From assembly GCF_049856295.1 (NCBI RefSeq), contig NZ_JBNDMZ010000015.1, positions 6,304 to 70,303 of the forward strand: a DNA stretch of 64,000 bases. Direction: 5' to 3'. The position numbers were made by a program, and so were the translations under genes. This document shows positions 51,862 through 60,496 of the stretch, piece after piece; the first letter of the stretch is position 1, and every line of letters begins with the position of its first letter. Source of the DNA: JB111 sp049856295 (GTDB lineage: Bacteria > Actinomycetota > Actinomycetes > Actinomycetales > Actinomycetaceae). The notes under the pieces were generated by a model. It had not been told where the DNA came from. It ran no database searches and saw nothing but the letters and a program-made list of their open reading frames with translations.

Positions 51862-53393
51862 CAGCTGAGCCTGATCCGTGGGTCGAGGGCGGCGTAGAGC
51901 ATGTCGGCCACGATGTTCGCCAGCACGGCGAGAGCCGCCGTGAGCACGATGTAGGCCATGAGCGGATCCATCTCGGCGCCGTTGAGGGAGTCGACGAAGA
52001 GTCGTCCCATCCCGGGACGGCCGAAGATCTGCTCGGTGATGATGGCGCCGCCGAAGAGGGTGATGACGTCGACCGGGGCGATCGTCGCGAGCGGGATGAG
52101 GGTGTTGCGGAATCCGTGCCGCATGATCACGGTCCGCTCGTTGAGGCCCTTCGCGCGTGCCGTGCGCATGTAGTCCTGGCCGAGGACCTCGAGCATCGAG
52201 CCGCGCGCGTAGCGCGTGTACTGGGCGAACGAGATGAGCATGAGCACGAGGGTCGGCAGGATCAGGTGGGTGTACATGTCGATCGCCTGGATCCAGAAGT
52301 TGCCACCGAGGTTCGGCGTGTCCGAGCCCATCGTGGCGATCGGCCGGCCGCTGATCGCGTTGGCGTTGAAGTAGGCCGGCCAGGCGCGCATGCAGCGGTC
52401 GATGACGATGAACACCATGACGATGCCGCCGGTCATCCCGCCGACGCGCATCGACTGCACCCAGTCCGGCCCGCGGAAGGCCGCGCCGACCGCCATGCCG
52501 ACGACGACGGCGCCGAGCACGAACAAGCCGATGATGCCCCAGGTCATCGAGTCGGTGAGGTCGACGAACAGCCCGTGGCTGATCCACCGGTGGAGCGCCA
52601 GGAAGACGACGACGACGGCGACGCCGGTGAGCAGCGCGCGGCGGTTCGACAGGCCCGTGGTCAGCAGGGTGATGACGAGAGCCGTGGCGAGCGACAGGAG
52701 GAGGAAGAGGACGCCGGAGATGTGCGGCTCGCTCCACCACCCGCTCTCCTGCAGGTAGGCGAACACGGCGATCGACGCGGCGGCCGCGATGCCGCCGACC
52801 GTCAGGCGGCGGCGGACGTCGCCGCCCACGGCGAGCGACCAGAAGAGTCCGGTGAGCACCCCGATGACGATGATCGTCGTGTAGCTGAGGGTCGGGTCGG
52901 CGAGGAAGGTGTTGAACCAGATCGCGCCACCCTGCTTGAGCAGCACCGCCACCCAGAACGAGGGGAGCGAGAACAGGACGAACGAGACCAGCGTGATGAC
53001 GTAGTCGAAGGTCGAGTACTGCCGCAGCGCCGAGGCGATACCGATCGCGACGCCGAGGAAGATCGCGAGGAACGTCGCCGCGGTGACCAGCTGAAGCGTG
53101 TCGATGAGGGCGTCGCCCATGACGGACTCGACCTCACGCCCGCTGCGCCACGCCACGCCGAGGTCGCCGGTGACCACGCCCGTCAGCCAGTCCCAGAACC
53201 GCGCGATCCACGGCCGGTCGAGCTCGAGGTCCTGGATCCGCTGGGCGATGAGCTGCGCCTTGTTCGGGGCGGTCGACTCCTCGAGGTCCTGCAGCGGGTT
53301 GATCGAGACCGACAGCATGCCGTACATGAGGAAGCTCGAGACGAGCAGGACGACGAGCCCGGTGGCTGTTCGCCGAACCAGGAACCGAATCAT
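51861..53393 (-). CDS. Oligopeptide ABC transporter permease (OppB type) with extra membrane region
   Basis: 510 aa, about 190 longer than the usual 310-330. Standard parts are the N-terminal TM, V-T-G-D-L-G-V-A-W-R-S, the S-L-P-S-F-W-V-A-V segment, and at the end H-L-I-L-P-T-L-V-L-M, R-T-A-R-A-K-G-L, F-R-N-T-L-I-P. Between F-S-L-P-S-F-W and H-L-I-L-P (about 160-365) sit about six additional hydrophobic segments, an even number that keeps topology. Reading is uninterrupted, so this is not a frameshift artefact. AAGG lies 9 bases before the ATG. Confidence 0.9.
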   Translation of the reverse strand: MIRFLVRRTATGLVVLLVSSFLMYGMLSVSINPLQDLEESTAPNKAQLIAQRIQDLELDRPWIARFWDWLTGVVTGDLGVAWRSGREVESVMGDALIDTLQLVTAATFLAIFLGVAIGIASALRQYSTFDYVITLVSFVLFSLPSFWVAVLLKQGGAIWFNTFLADPTLSYTTIIVIGVLTGLFWSLAVGGDVRRRLTVGGIAAAASIAVFAYLQESGWWSEPHISGVLFLLLSLATALVITLLTTGLSNRRALLTGVAVVVVFLALHRWISHGLFVDLTDSMTWGIIGLFVLGAVVVGMAVGAAFRGPDWVQSMRVGGMTGGIVMVFIVIDRCMRAWPAYFNANAISGRPIATMGSDTPNLGGNFWIQAIDMYTHLILPTLVLMLISFAQYTRYARGSMLEVLGQDYMRTARAKGLNERTVIMRHGFRNTLIPLATIAPVDVITLFGGAIITEQIFGRPGMGRLFVDSLNGAEMDPLMAYIVLTAALAVLANIVADMLYAALDPRIRLS

Positions 53394-53511
53394 GTGGTGA
53401 GACCTTCTCGCTGGGGCACGTGGCTTGGGAGCCTACACGCGGCTCTGTGATGACGAACGACGTTCGTCGGGGTGTCCTGAGGCACGCGCGCTGGGGTGTC
53501 CTCCGGGCACG

Positions 53512-53547
53512 CGAGAGGCGCCGGAACCGGGGTCCCGGCGCCTCTCG
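53512..53547 (-). terminator. Hairpin between binding-protein and permease genes
   Basis: A perfect 13-bp stem (CGAGAGGCGCCGG with its complement at 53535-53547) and a 10-base loop lie 28 bases past the SBP stop. As in many importer operons it may stabilise or partly end the SBP transcript, giving more binding protein than permease. Confidence 0.7.
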
Positions 53548-53574
53548 TCGATCCGTCAGGCGTGACGGCTTGGG

Positions 53575-55503
53575 TCAGCTTGCCGTGGCGGCGCCGCCCG
53601 GGGTCCACTCGTAGTAGTTCCAGAAGATCGTCGGCGCCATGGTGATCGGCGTGATCTCCTCGACCACGTCGCTGTTCCACGCCGTCAGACCCGGGTGCTG
53701 GTAGAGCACCAGGCCGAACGCGTCGTTGACGAGGTGGGCCTCCATCTCACCGAGGAGCGGAGCCTGGTCCTCCGGCTCGACGGTCGTGGCGATCTCGTCC
53801 CACAGCGCGTCGACCTCGGGGTTCGAGTAGCCGTAGAAGTTGTTGATGCCCTCGGTGTAGAAGCTGGCCTGGGAGTTGGTCGCACCCGTCGAGGTGGACT
53901 GCCAGCCGAACAGCGCCGCGTCGTAGACGGTGGTGTCCGCGAGGAGCGAGCCCCAGTCGGTCGAGCCCGCGTCGACGAGCGTGAACAGGCCGGACTCCTC
54001 GTAGGCCGAGGCGAGCAGCTGGTAGGTGTTCGACCGGCGGCTGTTCGCCGTGTCGTACATGAACCGGACCTCGATCGGCGTCTCGACGCCGGCCTCCTCG
54101 AGGAGCGCCGTGGCCGCCTCGACGTCGGGCTCGTCGTAGGACGTCATCCCGTTGGCCTCGACGATCTCGTCGTAGCTCGGCGAGCCCGGGACCTGCGTCT
54201 GGCTGTTGCGGATCTCGGCCTCGGGGTTGAGCGGGATGACGAGCTGGTCGAGGATCTCCTGACGCGGGATGACGCGGAGGAAGGCCTCGCGGACGTTGCG
54301 CGCGGTCTCCGCGTCGCCGCCGTAGGTGGCCGGGTCGAACGGGCCCTCGTTGTTCTGGGCGAGGTCGATGTGCTCGTAGGTCGCCGTGTCCTCCTGCGTG
54401 AAGGAGTACGGCTCGCCGAGGCCCTCGACGCGCGTGAGGAGGTCGGAGGTCGCCTGCGGGGAGACCACCGCGATCTCCTGGTTCTCCATGGCGTCGACGA
54501 GCGCGTTCGGGTCACCGTTGAACCGCACGGTCACCGTCTCGAAGGTGGCGGCCTGCGAACCGGTGTAGTCCGGGTTGGCGGTGAGCACGACGTACTCCTC
54601 GCCGCTGATCTCCGTCAGGAGGTAGGCGCCGTTGGAGAGGTAGAGCAGCTCGTCGTCCGGCAGCGCGCCGTCGAACTGGAAGCCCTCGTTCCAGAACTGG
54701 GACACGGGCGAGAGCACCTCGGTGTCGTTGGTCTGGATCGCCTCGACGAGCGTGTCGAGCGCCTCCTGCGGGTCGTCGATGTCGAGGGCCCGCATGGCGA
54801 CCACGTGGGCCGGGACGAAGCCGGACGCGAGCTGGAACTGCCAGTCGGCGAAGGGCTCGCTCAGCGTCGCGGTGAGCGTCGTGTAGTCGTCGGAGATCTC
54901 CGGGGTGGGCTGGAAGTAGGCCACCGTCGGCGAGGTGCCGTTGAAGTAGACGCCGGCGTCGAGCTCGTCCTGGTTGGTGACCTCGCCCTCCTCGTCCGTC
55001 TCCGCCTCGACGGTGTTGAGGTGGCCGGACGTGGCGGCCCACTGCAGGAGCACGTCGACCGCGCTCACCGGCGTGCCGTCGGACCACGTGACGCCGTCGG
55101 CGATCGTGTAGGTCGCCGTCACACCGTCGTCGGCGAGCTCCATCGTGCCGAACTCCTCGTTCGGCACGAACTCCAGCTCCTCGTTGAAGTACGCGAAGCC
55201 GTTGTTCATCAGGTGGAGGATGTTGTTGTTCGAGGCCGCGTTGCCGGTCTCCGTGTTGCCGTTGTACTCGTAGAAGTGCTGGTTCCAGCCGAGGCTGATC
55301 TGCGTCGACTCGTTGAGACCCTCGGCGTCGCCGCCGGGAGCGTCGGGGTCGTCGTCGGGCGAGTCGCCGCCCGCGCCGTCCGTCTGCGAGGTGTCGTCGT
55401 CGTCGCCGCCGTTGTCGTCGTCGGACGATCCTCCGCAGGCTGCCAGGACCAGGGCGGTGGCGGCGGAAGCCGCGACGAGCCCGGTGAAGCGCCGGATCTT
55501 CAA
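53575..55503 (-). CDS. Oligopeptide ABC transporter substrate-binding lipoprotein
   Basis: 642 aa. The signal peptide ends in L-V-L-A-A-C (Cys 23), followed by an Asp/Gly/Ser-rich linker of about 40 residues. The SBP_bac_5 body spans about 65-635, with G-V-T-W-S-D-G-T-P-V-S-A-V-D and V-R-E-A-F-L-R-V-I-P-R. The start is TTG at 55503, decided by an AGGAGG ribosome site 4 bases upstream and the M-K-I-R-R lipoprotein start. It is the first gene of the second peptide importer. Ligand unknown. Confidence 0.92.
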   Translation of the reverse strand: MKIRRFTGLVAASAATALVLAACGGSSDDDNGGDDDDTSQTDGAGGDSPDDDPDAPGGDAEGLNESTQISLGWNQHFYEYNGNTETGNAASNNNILHLMNNGFAYFNEELEFVPNEEFGTMELADDGVTATYTIADGVTWSDGTPVSAVDVLLQWAATSGHLNTVEAETDEEGEVTNQDELDAGVYFNGTSPTVAYFQPTPEISDDYTTLTATLSEPFADWQFQLASGFVPAHVVAMRALDIDDPQEALDTLVEAIQTNDTEVLSPVSQFWNEGFQFDGALPDDELLYLSNGAYLLTEISGEEYVVLTANPDYTGSQAATFETVTVRFNGDPNALVDAMENQEIAVVSPQATSDLLTRVEGLGEPYSFTQEDTATYEHIDLAQNNEGPFDPATYGGDAETARNVREAFLRVIPRQEILDQLVIPLNPEAEIRNSQTQVPGSPSYDEIVEANGMTSYDEPDVEAATALLEEAGVETPIEVRFMYDTANSRRSNTYQLLASAYEESGLFTLVDAGSTDWGSLLADTTVYDAALFGWQSTSTGATNSQASFYTEGINNFYGYSNPEVDALWDEIATTVEPEDQAPLLGEMEAHLVNDAFGLVLYQHPGLTAWNSDVVEEITPITMAPTIFWNYYEWTPGGAATAS

Positions 55504-55656
55504 TGTTCCTCCTCAGGATGGTGGTCACGGCCACGGGGGTGGCCTGACCAGCCGTCTGTCCGCGCGAACGGGTCGTTGTCCGTCACGGTTGAGGCGCACT
55601 GTAACCATGCTCGCGAAGCGGCGCGCGCATCCCGGGAACATCTGAGTTTCTTTCGT

Positions 55657-55690
55657 TATGTTCTCGTAACGCCCCTGACTTGCGAGAACA
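55657..55690. promoter_or_regulatory. Inverted repeat in the leader region of the second peptide operon
   Basis: TGTTCTCG and CGAGAACA form a perfect 8-bp inverted repeat about 16 bases apart, with CGTTA/TAACG nested around the first arm. It lies in the 247-base gap before the TTG-start SBP gene, a place suited to an operator. The gap also has TACAGT on the minus strand at about 55596-55601. End coordinates are good to a base or two. Confidence 0.35.
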
Positions 55691-55750
55691 CCGGGAACCG
55701 GGGTCGTCGAGCCGCCCCCGAGCGACCGATGACGCCCGGCGCGGCGCCGG

Positions 55751-56170
55751 TCAGCCGAGGATCCGCACCTGGAACGGGTAGCGGTAGAGCTCGCCCCGGG
55801 AGGCCGCCATCGCGCCGCGGATCGAGCACCACACCTGGGCGACGAACGCGACGATCCACAGGATGATCGCCACCGGGATGAGGATGAGCGTGAAGAAGCA
55901 GATCCAGGCGACGATGCCGAGGATCGTGATCCCGATCGCGAAGTTGAAGGCTCCGGCAGAGGCCGCGCGCACCAGCGGGCCCCGCTCACGCAGGACGAGC
56001 CACACGATGAGCGGGCCGAGGAAGGTGAGCCAGCCGGCCGAGAGCAAGATGGCGGCGAGCGCCGAGAGGTGCGCGATGACTGCGAAGGTGCGCTCGTCGG
56101 AGCCGGGTGCGCCGTCCCCCCGGCCGTGCTCGGGGCCGCCGGACGTCGCGTACGGGTTGTCGTAGGACAT
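55751..56170 (-). CDS. DUF4870 family small membrane protein
   Basis: 139 aa. After a Ser/Gly/Asp-rich start of about 30 residues there are three hydrophobic segments (about 38-60, 72-92 and 95-118), with E-R-T-F-A-V-I-A-H-L-S and A-G-A-F-N-F-A, usual for DUF4870. The end is R-G-E-L-Y-R-Y-P-F-Q-V. GAGGAGC lies 7 bases before the ATG at 56170. Function unknown. It is monocistronic by appearance. Confidence 0.85.
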   Translation of the reverse strand: MSYDNPYATSGGPEHGRGDGAPGSDERTFAVIAHLSALAAILLSAGWLTFLGPLIVWLVLRERGPLVRAASAGAFNFAIGITILGIVAWICFFTLILIPVAIILWIVAFVAQVWCSIRGAMAASRGELYRYPFQVRILG

Positions 56171-56366
56171 GACGCTGCTCCTCGTCGGTCGGGTGTGCCG
56201 CCTCGAGCCTATCGGCGGGCGACGACGGGGGGGCGCCGCCGTCCGTCGCACCCCGCTCCCCCACCTACCCTGACCGGGGCGACCGGTGGGCGGTCGTCCG
56301 CGCCGGGGCCGAGCGGCTCCCGGGACCCGACGGCGGCACGGCCGCAGGACGACGAGGAGGTGGGCG

Positions 56367-57167
56367 GTGCCCGAGGGTGCGGTGCTCGCGTTCCTGCTCA
56401 CGCTGGGGGCGGGCCTGGCCACGACGGTCGGCGCCCTGGTCGCCCTGTCCCGGCACGCGATGTCCGACCGGTTCCTCTCGGCGGCGCTCGGCTTCTCCGC
56501 GGGCGTGATGATCTACGTCTCGTTCGTCGAGATCCTGCCCGGGTCCCTGGCCGAGCTCGGCGGCGCGCTGGGAGACGGTCCGGGGGCGTGGGCGACCACG
56601 GCCGGGTTCTTCGGGGGCATCGCCGTCATCGCGATCATCGACCGCCTCGTCCCGGGCGCCGCGAACCCGCACGAGGTACCGCCCGTCGAACGGACCGCGG
56701 CGGAGCGGGAGGCGGCCGCGCTGCTGCGCATGGGCACGTTCACCGCCGTGGCGATCGGCCTGCACAACTTCCCCGAGGGCTTCGCCACGTTCATCACCGC
56801 CCTGGAGAACCCGGAGATCGGGATCCCGGTGGCGGTGGCGATCGCCATCCACAACGTGCCCGAGGGGATCGCGGTTGCGGTGCCCATCCGACGGGCGACG
56901 GGCTCGCGCGGGACCGCGCTCCGGTGGGCGTTCCTCGCCGGCCTCGCGGAGCCGGCGGGCGCCCTCATCGGGTTCGGCCTGCTCGCGCCGTTCCTCACGC
57001 CGACCGTGACGGGCCTCGCGCTGGCCGCCGTCGCCGGGGTGATGGTGTTCATCTCGCTCGACGAGCTGCTCCCGACCGCCGAGGCGTACGGGCACCACCA
57101 CTGGTCGGTCTACGGACTGCTCGCCGGCATGGCCGTCATGGCGCTCAGCCTGCTCATGCTGGCCTGA
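56367..57167 (+). CDS. ZIP family metal transporter (ZupT-like)
   Basis: 266 aa with eight membrane segments. ZIP motifs lie in the fourth and fifth helices: G-L-H-N-F-P-E-G-F-A-T and I-H-N-V-P-E-G-I-A-V, the binuclear metal site. A cytoplasmic His-poor loop after TM3 (about 90-125) contains N-P-H-E-V-P. GTG 56367 is supported by AGGAGGTG 5-6 bases upstream. The family imports zinc and other divalent metals; specificity cannot be read. Confidence 0.9.
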   Translation: MPEGAVLAFLLTLGAGLATTVGALVALSRHAMSDRFLSAALGFSAGVMIYVSFVEILPGSLAELGGALGDGPGAWATTAGFFGGIAVIAIIDRLVPGAANPHEVPPVERTAAEREAAALLRMGTFTAVAIGLHNFPEGFATFITALENPEIGIPVAVAIAIHNVPEGIAVAVPIRRATGSRGTALRWAFLAGLAEPAGALIGFGLLAPFLTPTVTGLALAAVAGVMVFISLDELLPTAEAYGHHHWSVYGLLAGMAVMALSLLMLA

Positions 57168-57172
57168 CCCGC

Positions 57173-57192
57173 GCCGGGGCTCCTGCCCCGGC
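57173..57192. terminator. Hairpin between zip and tetR genes
   Basis: GCCGGGGC and GCCCCGGC form an 8-bp stem with a TCCT loop, 5 bases after the ZIP stop. The genes converge, so it may serve both. Another GC-rich palindrome (CCCGGGCCCGGG) follows. Confidence 0.6.
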
Positions 57193-57263
57193 CCGCCCGG
57201 GCCCGGGCGACGAGCCCGACTGCGCTCGACGCCGGACGTCGACGACCGACGTCGGCGCGTTCG

Positions 57264-57911
57264 TCAGACCCCGCGGCCGATCTCGTCGAGGTCGACGACC
57301 GGCTTCCCGTCGGCGTCGGTGGCCACCCAGGGCGCGATGAGCGCGTGGAGGTACTCGACGAGGTCGTACCCGTCCGGGACCTGGCCGTCGAGCAGTCGGT
57401 TGACCTCGACGTATCCGTGCACGCCGGCCCACAGGTAGGTGCTGACGAGCACCGGGTCGGCCGCGGTGAGCACGCCCTCGGCCATCAGCCGACTCACGGT
57501 GCGCACGATCGGCGCGCCGTCCTCGGAGGCGCCGTGCTCGATGTGCGGCGCCCACGGCGGCGGGTCGAGCCGGGCGCCCGCACGGTCGGTGAGGATGACG
57601 TACATCGTGGGGTACTCGACCGCCCACATGACGTATGCCTTGCCGATGGCGTACAGGTCGAGGAGGTCGGCCCCCTCGCCCGCGGCCACCCGGTGGGCCT
57701 CGACGAACGACTCGTCAGCCTTGGCCACGACCTCGGCCACCAGCGAGCCACGGCTGCCGAAGAACGTGTAGATCGCGTTGGTCGTGGTCCCGGCGCGCAT
57801 GGCGACGTCGCGGACCGAGAGCGCCTGCACCCCGTGGTCGGCGATCACCTGGGCCGCCTCGTCGATCAGGCGGTCCCTCAGGGTGTCGTCGTACGTCCGC
57901 TGTCTAGCCAT
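57264..57911 (-). CDS. TetR family transcriptional regulator
   Basis: 215 aa. The N-terminal helix-turn-helix (about 12-58) is L-S-V-R-D-V-A-M-R-A-G-T-T-T-N-A-I-Y-T-F-F-G-S-R-G-S-L in pattern, then a C-terminal ligand-binding domain (TetR_C-type, about 75-200). The ATG at 57911 lies 7 bases after TACAGT, so probably leaderless. The region to its right up to 58151 has no gene, so the regulator may mainly control itself. It does not adjoin an obvious target. Confidence 0.92.
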   Translation of the reverse strand: MARQRTYDDTLRDRLIDEAAQVIADHGVQALSVRDVAMRAGTTTNAIYTFFGSRGSLVAEVVAKADESFVEAHRVAAGEGADLLDLYAIGKAYVMWAVEYPTMYVILTDRAGARLDPPPWAPHIEHGASEDGAPIVRTVSRLMAEGVLTAADPVLVSTYLWAGVHGYVEVNRLLDGQVPDGYDLVEYLHALIAPWVATDADGKPVVDLDEIGRGV

Positions 57912-57918
57912 GCCACAC

Positions 57919-57924
57919 ACTGTA
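57919..57924 (-). promoter_or_regulatory. Candidate leaderless -10 of tetR-type gene
   Basis: The minus strand reads TACAGT, 7 bases before the ATG. GTACTTACAG around it could form part of an autoregulatory site. The remaining bases to 58151 hold nothing I can support. Confidence 0.45.
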
Positions 57925-58151
57925 AGTACATGCAGCGCTGTTCGATGCATCGCCGGGCCGGGCGGTCGGTCGCAGGTCACCGTTATCGGCGCGTCGTCGC
58001 CCGTTCGACGCCCTGATCGTTGCGTCGCTCACACGGCGTCGCACCGACCGGTTGCCGCCGTCGTGCGGGAGGCGACGGCGGCGCACACCCCCGGGGCGCC
58101 GTCGGAGGTCCCGCATCGTCGCGCCCGCCTCCCATCCCTCGACGACGACGC

Positions 58152-58595
58152 TCACCCGGCCCTGCCGGCCTGTCCGGCCGGGCCGTGCAGGATCTCCAGC
58201 GCCCGGGACTCGTCGCCGGCGTTCGTGTGCGGGAGCTCGGTCCAGGTGATGGCCACCGCGGGCTCGGCCACGGTCGCCAACCGGTGGACCCACGCGGCGA
58301 ACCTGGCGATCTCGTCGAACGCCGCCTCGCCGCGCGCGCGGAGCAGGACGACGATCCGTGGCCCGGCACGCTCCGGACGTGGGACGACGCACCCACCCTC
58401 GTGCGCGGTGGGCGCGTCGTCGTCGGTCCTCTCGAGCGAGTCGGACCACCACCCCTCGATCGCCGACCACACCGTGTCGCCGTCCTCGGACGAGACCAGG
58501 TCCGCCCGCAGGGTGACGATCGACGACTCGTCCCACGGCTCCGGTCCCGCCTCGGCCCACCGGTAGTTGACGATGTACATCTCCGCGTCCGCCAT
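58152..58595 (-). CDS. Hypothetical protein
   Basis: 147 aa, acidic, soluble, no signal peptide. It starts M-A-D-A-E-M-Y-I-V-N-Y-R-W and has two Trp-rich segments (W-S-A-I-E-G-W-W and F-A-A-W-V-H). Strand and helix patterns alternate and the end is Gly/Ala rich. I recognise no family. The ATG at 58595 follows CAGGCT by 6 bases, similar to the leaderless boxes in this window but without the TA. Codon use is like its neighbours. Confidence 0.6.
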   Translation of the reverse strand: MADAEMYIVNYRWAEAGPEPWDESSIVTLRADLVSSEDGDTVWSAIEGWWSDSLERTDDDAPTAHEGGCVVPRPERAGPRIVVLLRARGEAAFDEIARFAAWVHRLATVAEPAVAITWTELPHTNAGDESRALEILHGPAGQAGRAG

Positions 58596-58657
58596 GGCCC
58601 CAGCCTGCCAGTGAGTGTGCCGCGAACCTCGTCACCGGTTAGCGGACGACATCACAC

Positions 58658-58686
58658 TGGCATTTTCGGCGGCACTGTGCCATAAT
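58658..58686 (+). promoter_or_regulatory. Housekeeping-type promoter of carD
   Basis: TGGCAT (58658-58663), 17 bases, CATAAT (58681-58686), within the most AT-rich stretch nearby. Predicted transcription would begin near 58693, leaving a leader of about 138 bases before the ATG, long for this window. No ORF with a clear ribosome site was found in it. Confidence 0.55.
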
Positions 58687-58830
58687 TGTTCGGCAGGTCC
58701 GTAGGTTTCGGACGGTTCACCGAGCCGTCTGTGCCCATGTCCGCACGAGCGCCGCGAGCGATCCGCCGCCGTCCGGACGACCGCCGCGCCAGCGGGCGGC
58801 CGGACCGGTCGTCCCGAGCAGAGGAGATCC

Positions 58831-59367
58831 ATGCCCGTCGTTCCCGGTCAGACCGTCGTCCACCCCCACCACGGACCGAGCACCGTCGACTCGGTGTTCA
58901 GCAGGACGGTCAAGGGACGAAAGATCTCCTACGCGCGGCTCGAGGTCCTCGGCCAGGACCTCACGGTCGCGGTCCCGGTCGACATGCTCGACGAGGTCGG
59001 GGTCCGGGACGTCATGGACACCACGCGCATCGAGGCGATCTTCGACGTCCTCGTCGCCGACTCGCTGCCGTTCGAGAAGGTGTGGTCCCGCCGCATGAAG
59101 TCGGCGCAGGACCGCGTCGCGTCCGGCGACCTCGTCAAGGTGGCCGAGGTCGTCCGCGACCTGCGCCGCCGCGAGGAGGAGTCCGGCATCTCCTTCGGCG
59201 AGCGCACGCTCATGCGCGACGCCCTCGTGCCGCTGGTGAGCGAGCTCGCCATCGGGCTGGAGATCGAGGAGAGCGCCGCGGACACGGCCGTCGAGCGCGC
59301 GATCCTCGAGCAGGTCGCCCCGGACCTCGCGGCCGACGACCAGAAGTCGCTGGCCCCCGCGAGCTGA
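58831..59367 (+). CDS. carD: CarD family transcriptional regulator
   Basis: 178 aa. The N-terminal RNA-polymerase-interaction domain (about 1-60) begins V-V-P-G-Q-T-V-V-H-P-H-H-G-P-S with V-P-V-D-M-L-D-E-V-G-V-R-D; the C-terminal helical DNA-binding domain has the W-S-R-R-M-K segment and G-D-L-V-K-V-A-E-V-V-R-D-L. Known CarD binds the polymerase beta subunit and stabilises open promoters, chiefly of rRNA. AGAGGAG lies 4-6 bases before the ATG. It is somewhat diverged from the usual CarD, so a second copy elsewhere is possible. Confidence 0.93.
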   Translation: MPVVPGQTVVHPHHGPSTVDSVFSRTVKGRKISYARLEVLGQDLTVAVPVDMLDEVGVRDVMDTTRIEAIFDVLVADSLPFEKVWSRRMKSAQDRVASGDLVKVAEVVRDLRRREEESGISFGERTLMRDALVPLVSELAIGLEIEESAADTAVERAILEQVAPDLAADDQKSLAPAS

Positions 59368-59407
59368 TCCGCCCCCGATCGCCCCGGCCCGCCCACGGGC
59401 CGGCCAT

Positions 59408-59437
59408 GCGGCCCCGACGCAGATGCGTCGGGGCCGC
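59408..59437 (+). terminator. Strong hairpin after carD
   Basis: A perfect 13-bp stem (GCGGCCCCGACGC with its complement) and an AGAT loop, 41 bases after the stop, with no T tract. Confidence 0.8.
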
Positions 59438-59553
59438 GGTGCGTCCGGTTCAGCTCGGCGGATCCATCCACGCCTCCGTTCGCCCGACCGACGACCCGGT
59501 GAACCGACCCGCCTCCACTCGCGCGACCGACGCCCCGGTGCGAGGCTGGAGAC

Positions 59554-60465
59554 ATGAGCGAGAACGACCTCCACCGAGTGGGCACCGACGCCGCACGGCT
59601 GGCCGGCGAGGACGGCGGGTTCCCCGCCCAGGAGCAGGAACCGCCCGGTCTCACCGCCGCCATGGAGCCCCGACCCGACCACGGGGAGGAGTCCTACCGC
59701 GGGAACGGCCGGCTCGCCGGGCTCCGTGCGCTCATCACCGGTGGCGACTCCGGCATCGGTCGCGCCGTGGCGATCGCCTACGCCCGTGAGGGCGCCGACG
59801 TGGCGCTGTCCTACCTTCCCGACGAGCAGGCCGACGCCGAGGACACCGCGGCGTGGGTGGAACGGGCGGGACGACGCGCCGTTCTCGTCCCGGGCGACAT
59901 CCGGGACGAGGAGACGGCCCGGACGGTGGTGCGCGACGCCGTCGCGGGGCTCGGCGGTCTCGACGTGCTCGTCAACAACGCCGGGGCGCAGTGGGCACGT
60001 CGCGAGAACGGGATCGCGGACGTCACCACCGAGCAGATGGACGCGATCGTCAAGGTCAACCTCTACGCGCTGTTCTGGATCACCCAGGAGGCCCTCCCGC
60101 ATCTCGGCCGCGGATCCTCGATCATCAACTGCGCCTCGATCCAGGCATACGACCCGTCGGTGAGCCTCATCGACTACGCGTCGACGAAGGCGGCGATCAC
60201 CAACATCACGGTCAACCTGGCGCAGGAGCTGGGCGAACGCGGGATCCGCGTCAACGCGGTGGCTCCCGGCCCCATCTGGACGCCGCTCCAACCCGCCACC
60301 AAGGGCGCGGACTCGATGCCGGCGTTCGGTGGTGACACCCCGCTGGGACGGGCGGGCCAGCCGTCGGAGGTGGCGGGCGCCTTCGTGTTCCTCGCCTCGC
60401 CGGAGGAGGCGAGCTACGTCTCCGCCGCCGTCCTCGGCGTCACCGGCGGCAAGCCGGTGTTCTGA
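59554..60465 (+). CDS. Short-chain dehydrogenase/reductase (YghA/YdaD type)
   Basis: 303 aa. A 50-residue extension (Q-E-Q-E-P-P-G-L and M-E-P-R-P-D-H-G-E-E-S-Y) comes before the Rossmann fold, as in the YghA/YdaD general-stress group. Motifs are T-G-G-D-S-G-I-G-R-A, N-N-A-G, the catalytic Ser in N-C-A-S-I-Q-A and Y-A-S-T-K. NADP(H) preference and substrate are unknown. The ATG at 59554 follows GGAGAC. The gene converges on the SRPBCC gene, 31 bases apart. Confidence 0.9.
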   Translation: MSENDLHRVGTDAARLAGEDGGFPAQEQEPPGLTAAMEPRPDHGEESYRGNGRLAGLRALITGGDSGIGRAVAIAYAREGADVALSYLPDEQADAEDTAAWVERAGRRAVLVPGDIRDEETARTVVRDAVAGLGGLDVLVNNAGAQWARRENGIADVTTEQMDAIVKVNLYALFWITQEALPHLGRGSSIINCASIQAYDPSVSLIDYASTKAAITNITVNLAQELGERGIRVNAVAPGPIWTPLQPATKGADSMPAFGGDTPLGRAGQPSEVAGAFVFLASPEEASYVSAAVLGVTGGKPVF

Positions 60466-60496
60466 GCCGGACGGTCGCGCAGCGCCGGCTCGCGGG

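Noticed and set aside
57912..58635. Possible small genes between tetR and carD other than 58152-58595
   Set aside because: Frames there have no ribosome site or domain and overlap the better-supported minus-strand protein.
58686..58830. Upstream ORF in the carD leader
   Set aside because: The ATG near 58738 has no ribosome site and its frame runs through carD without stopping.
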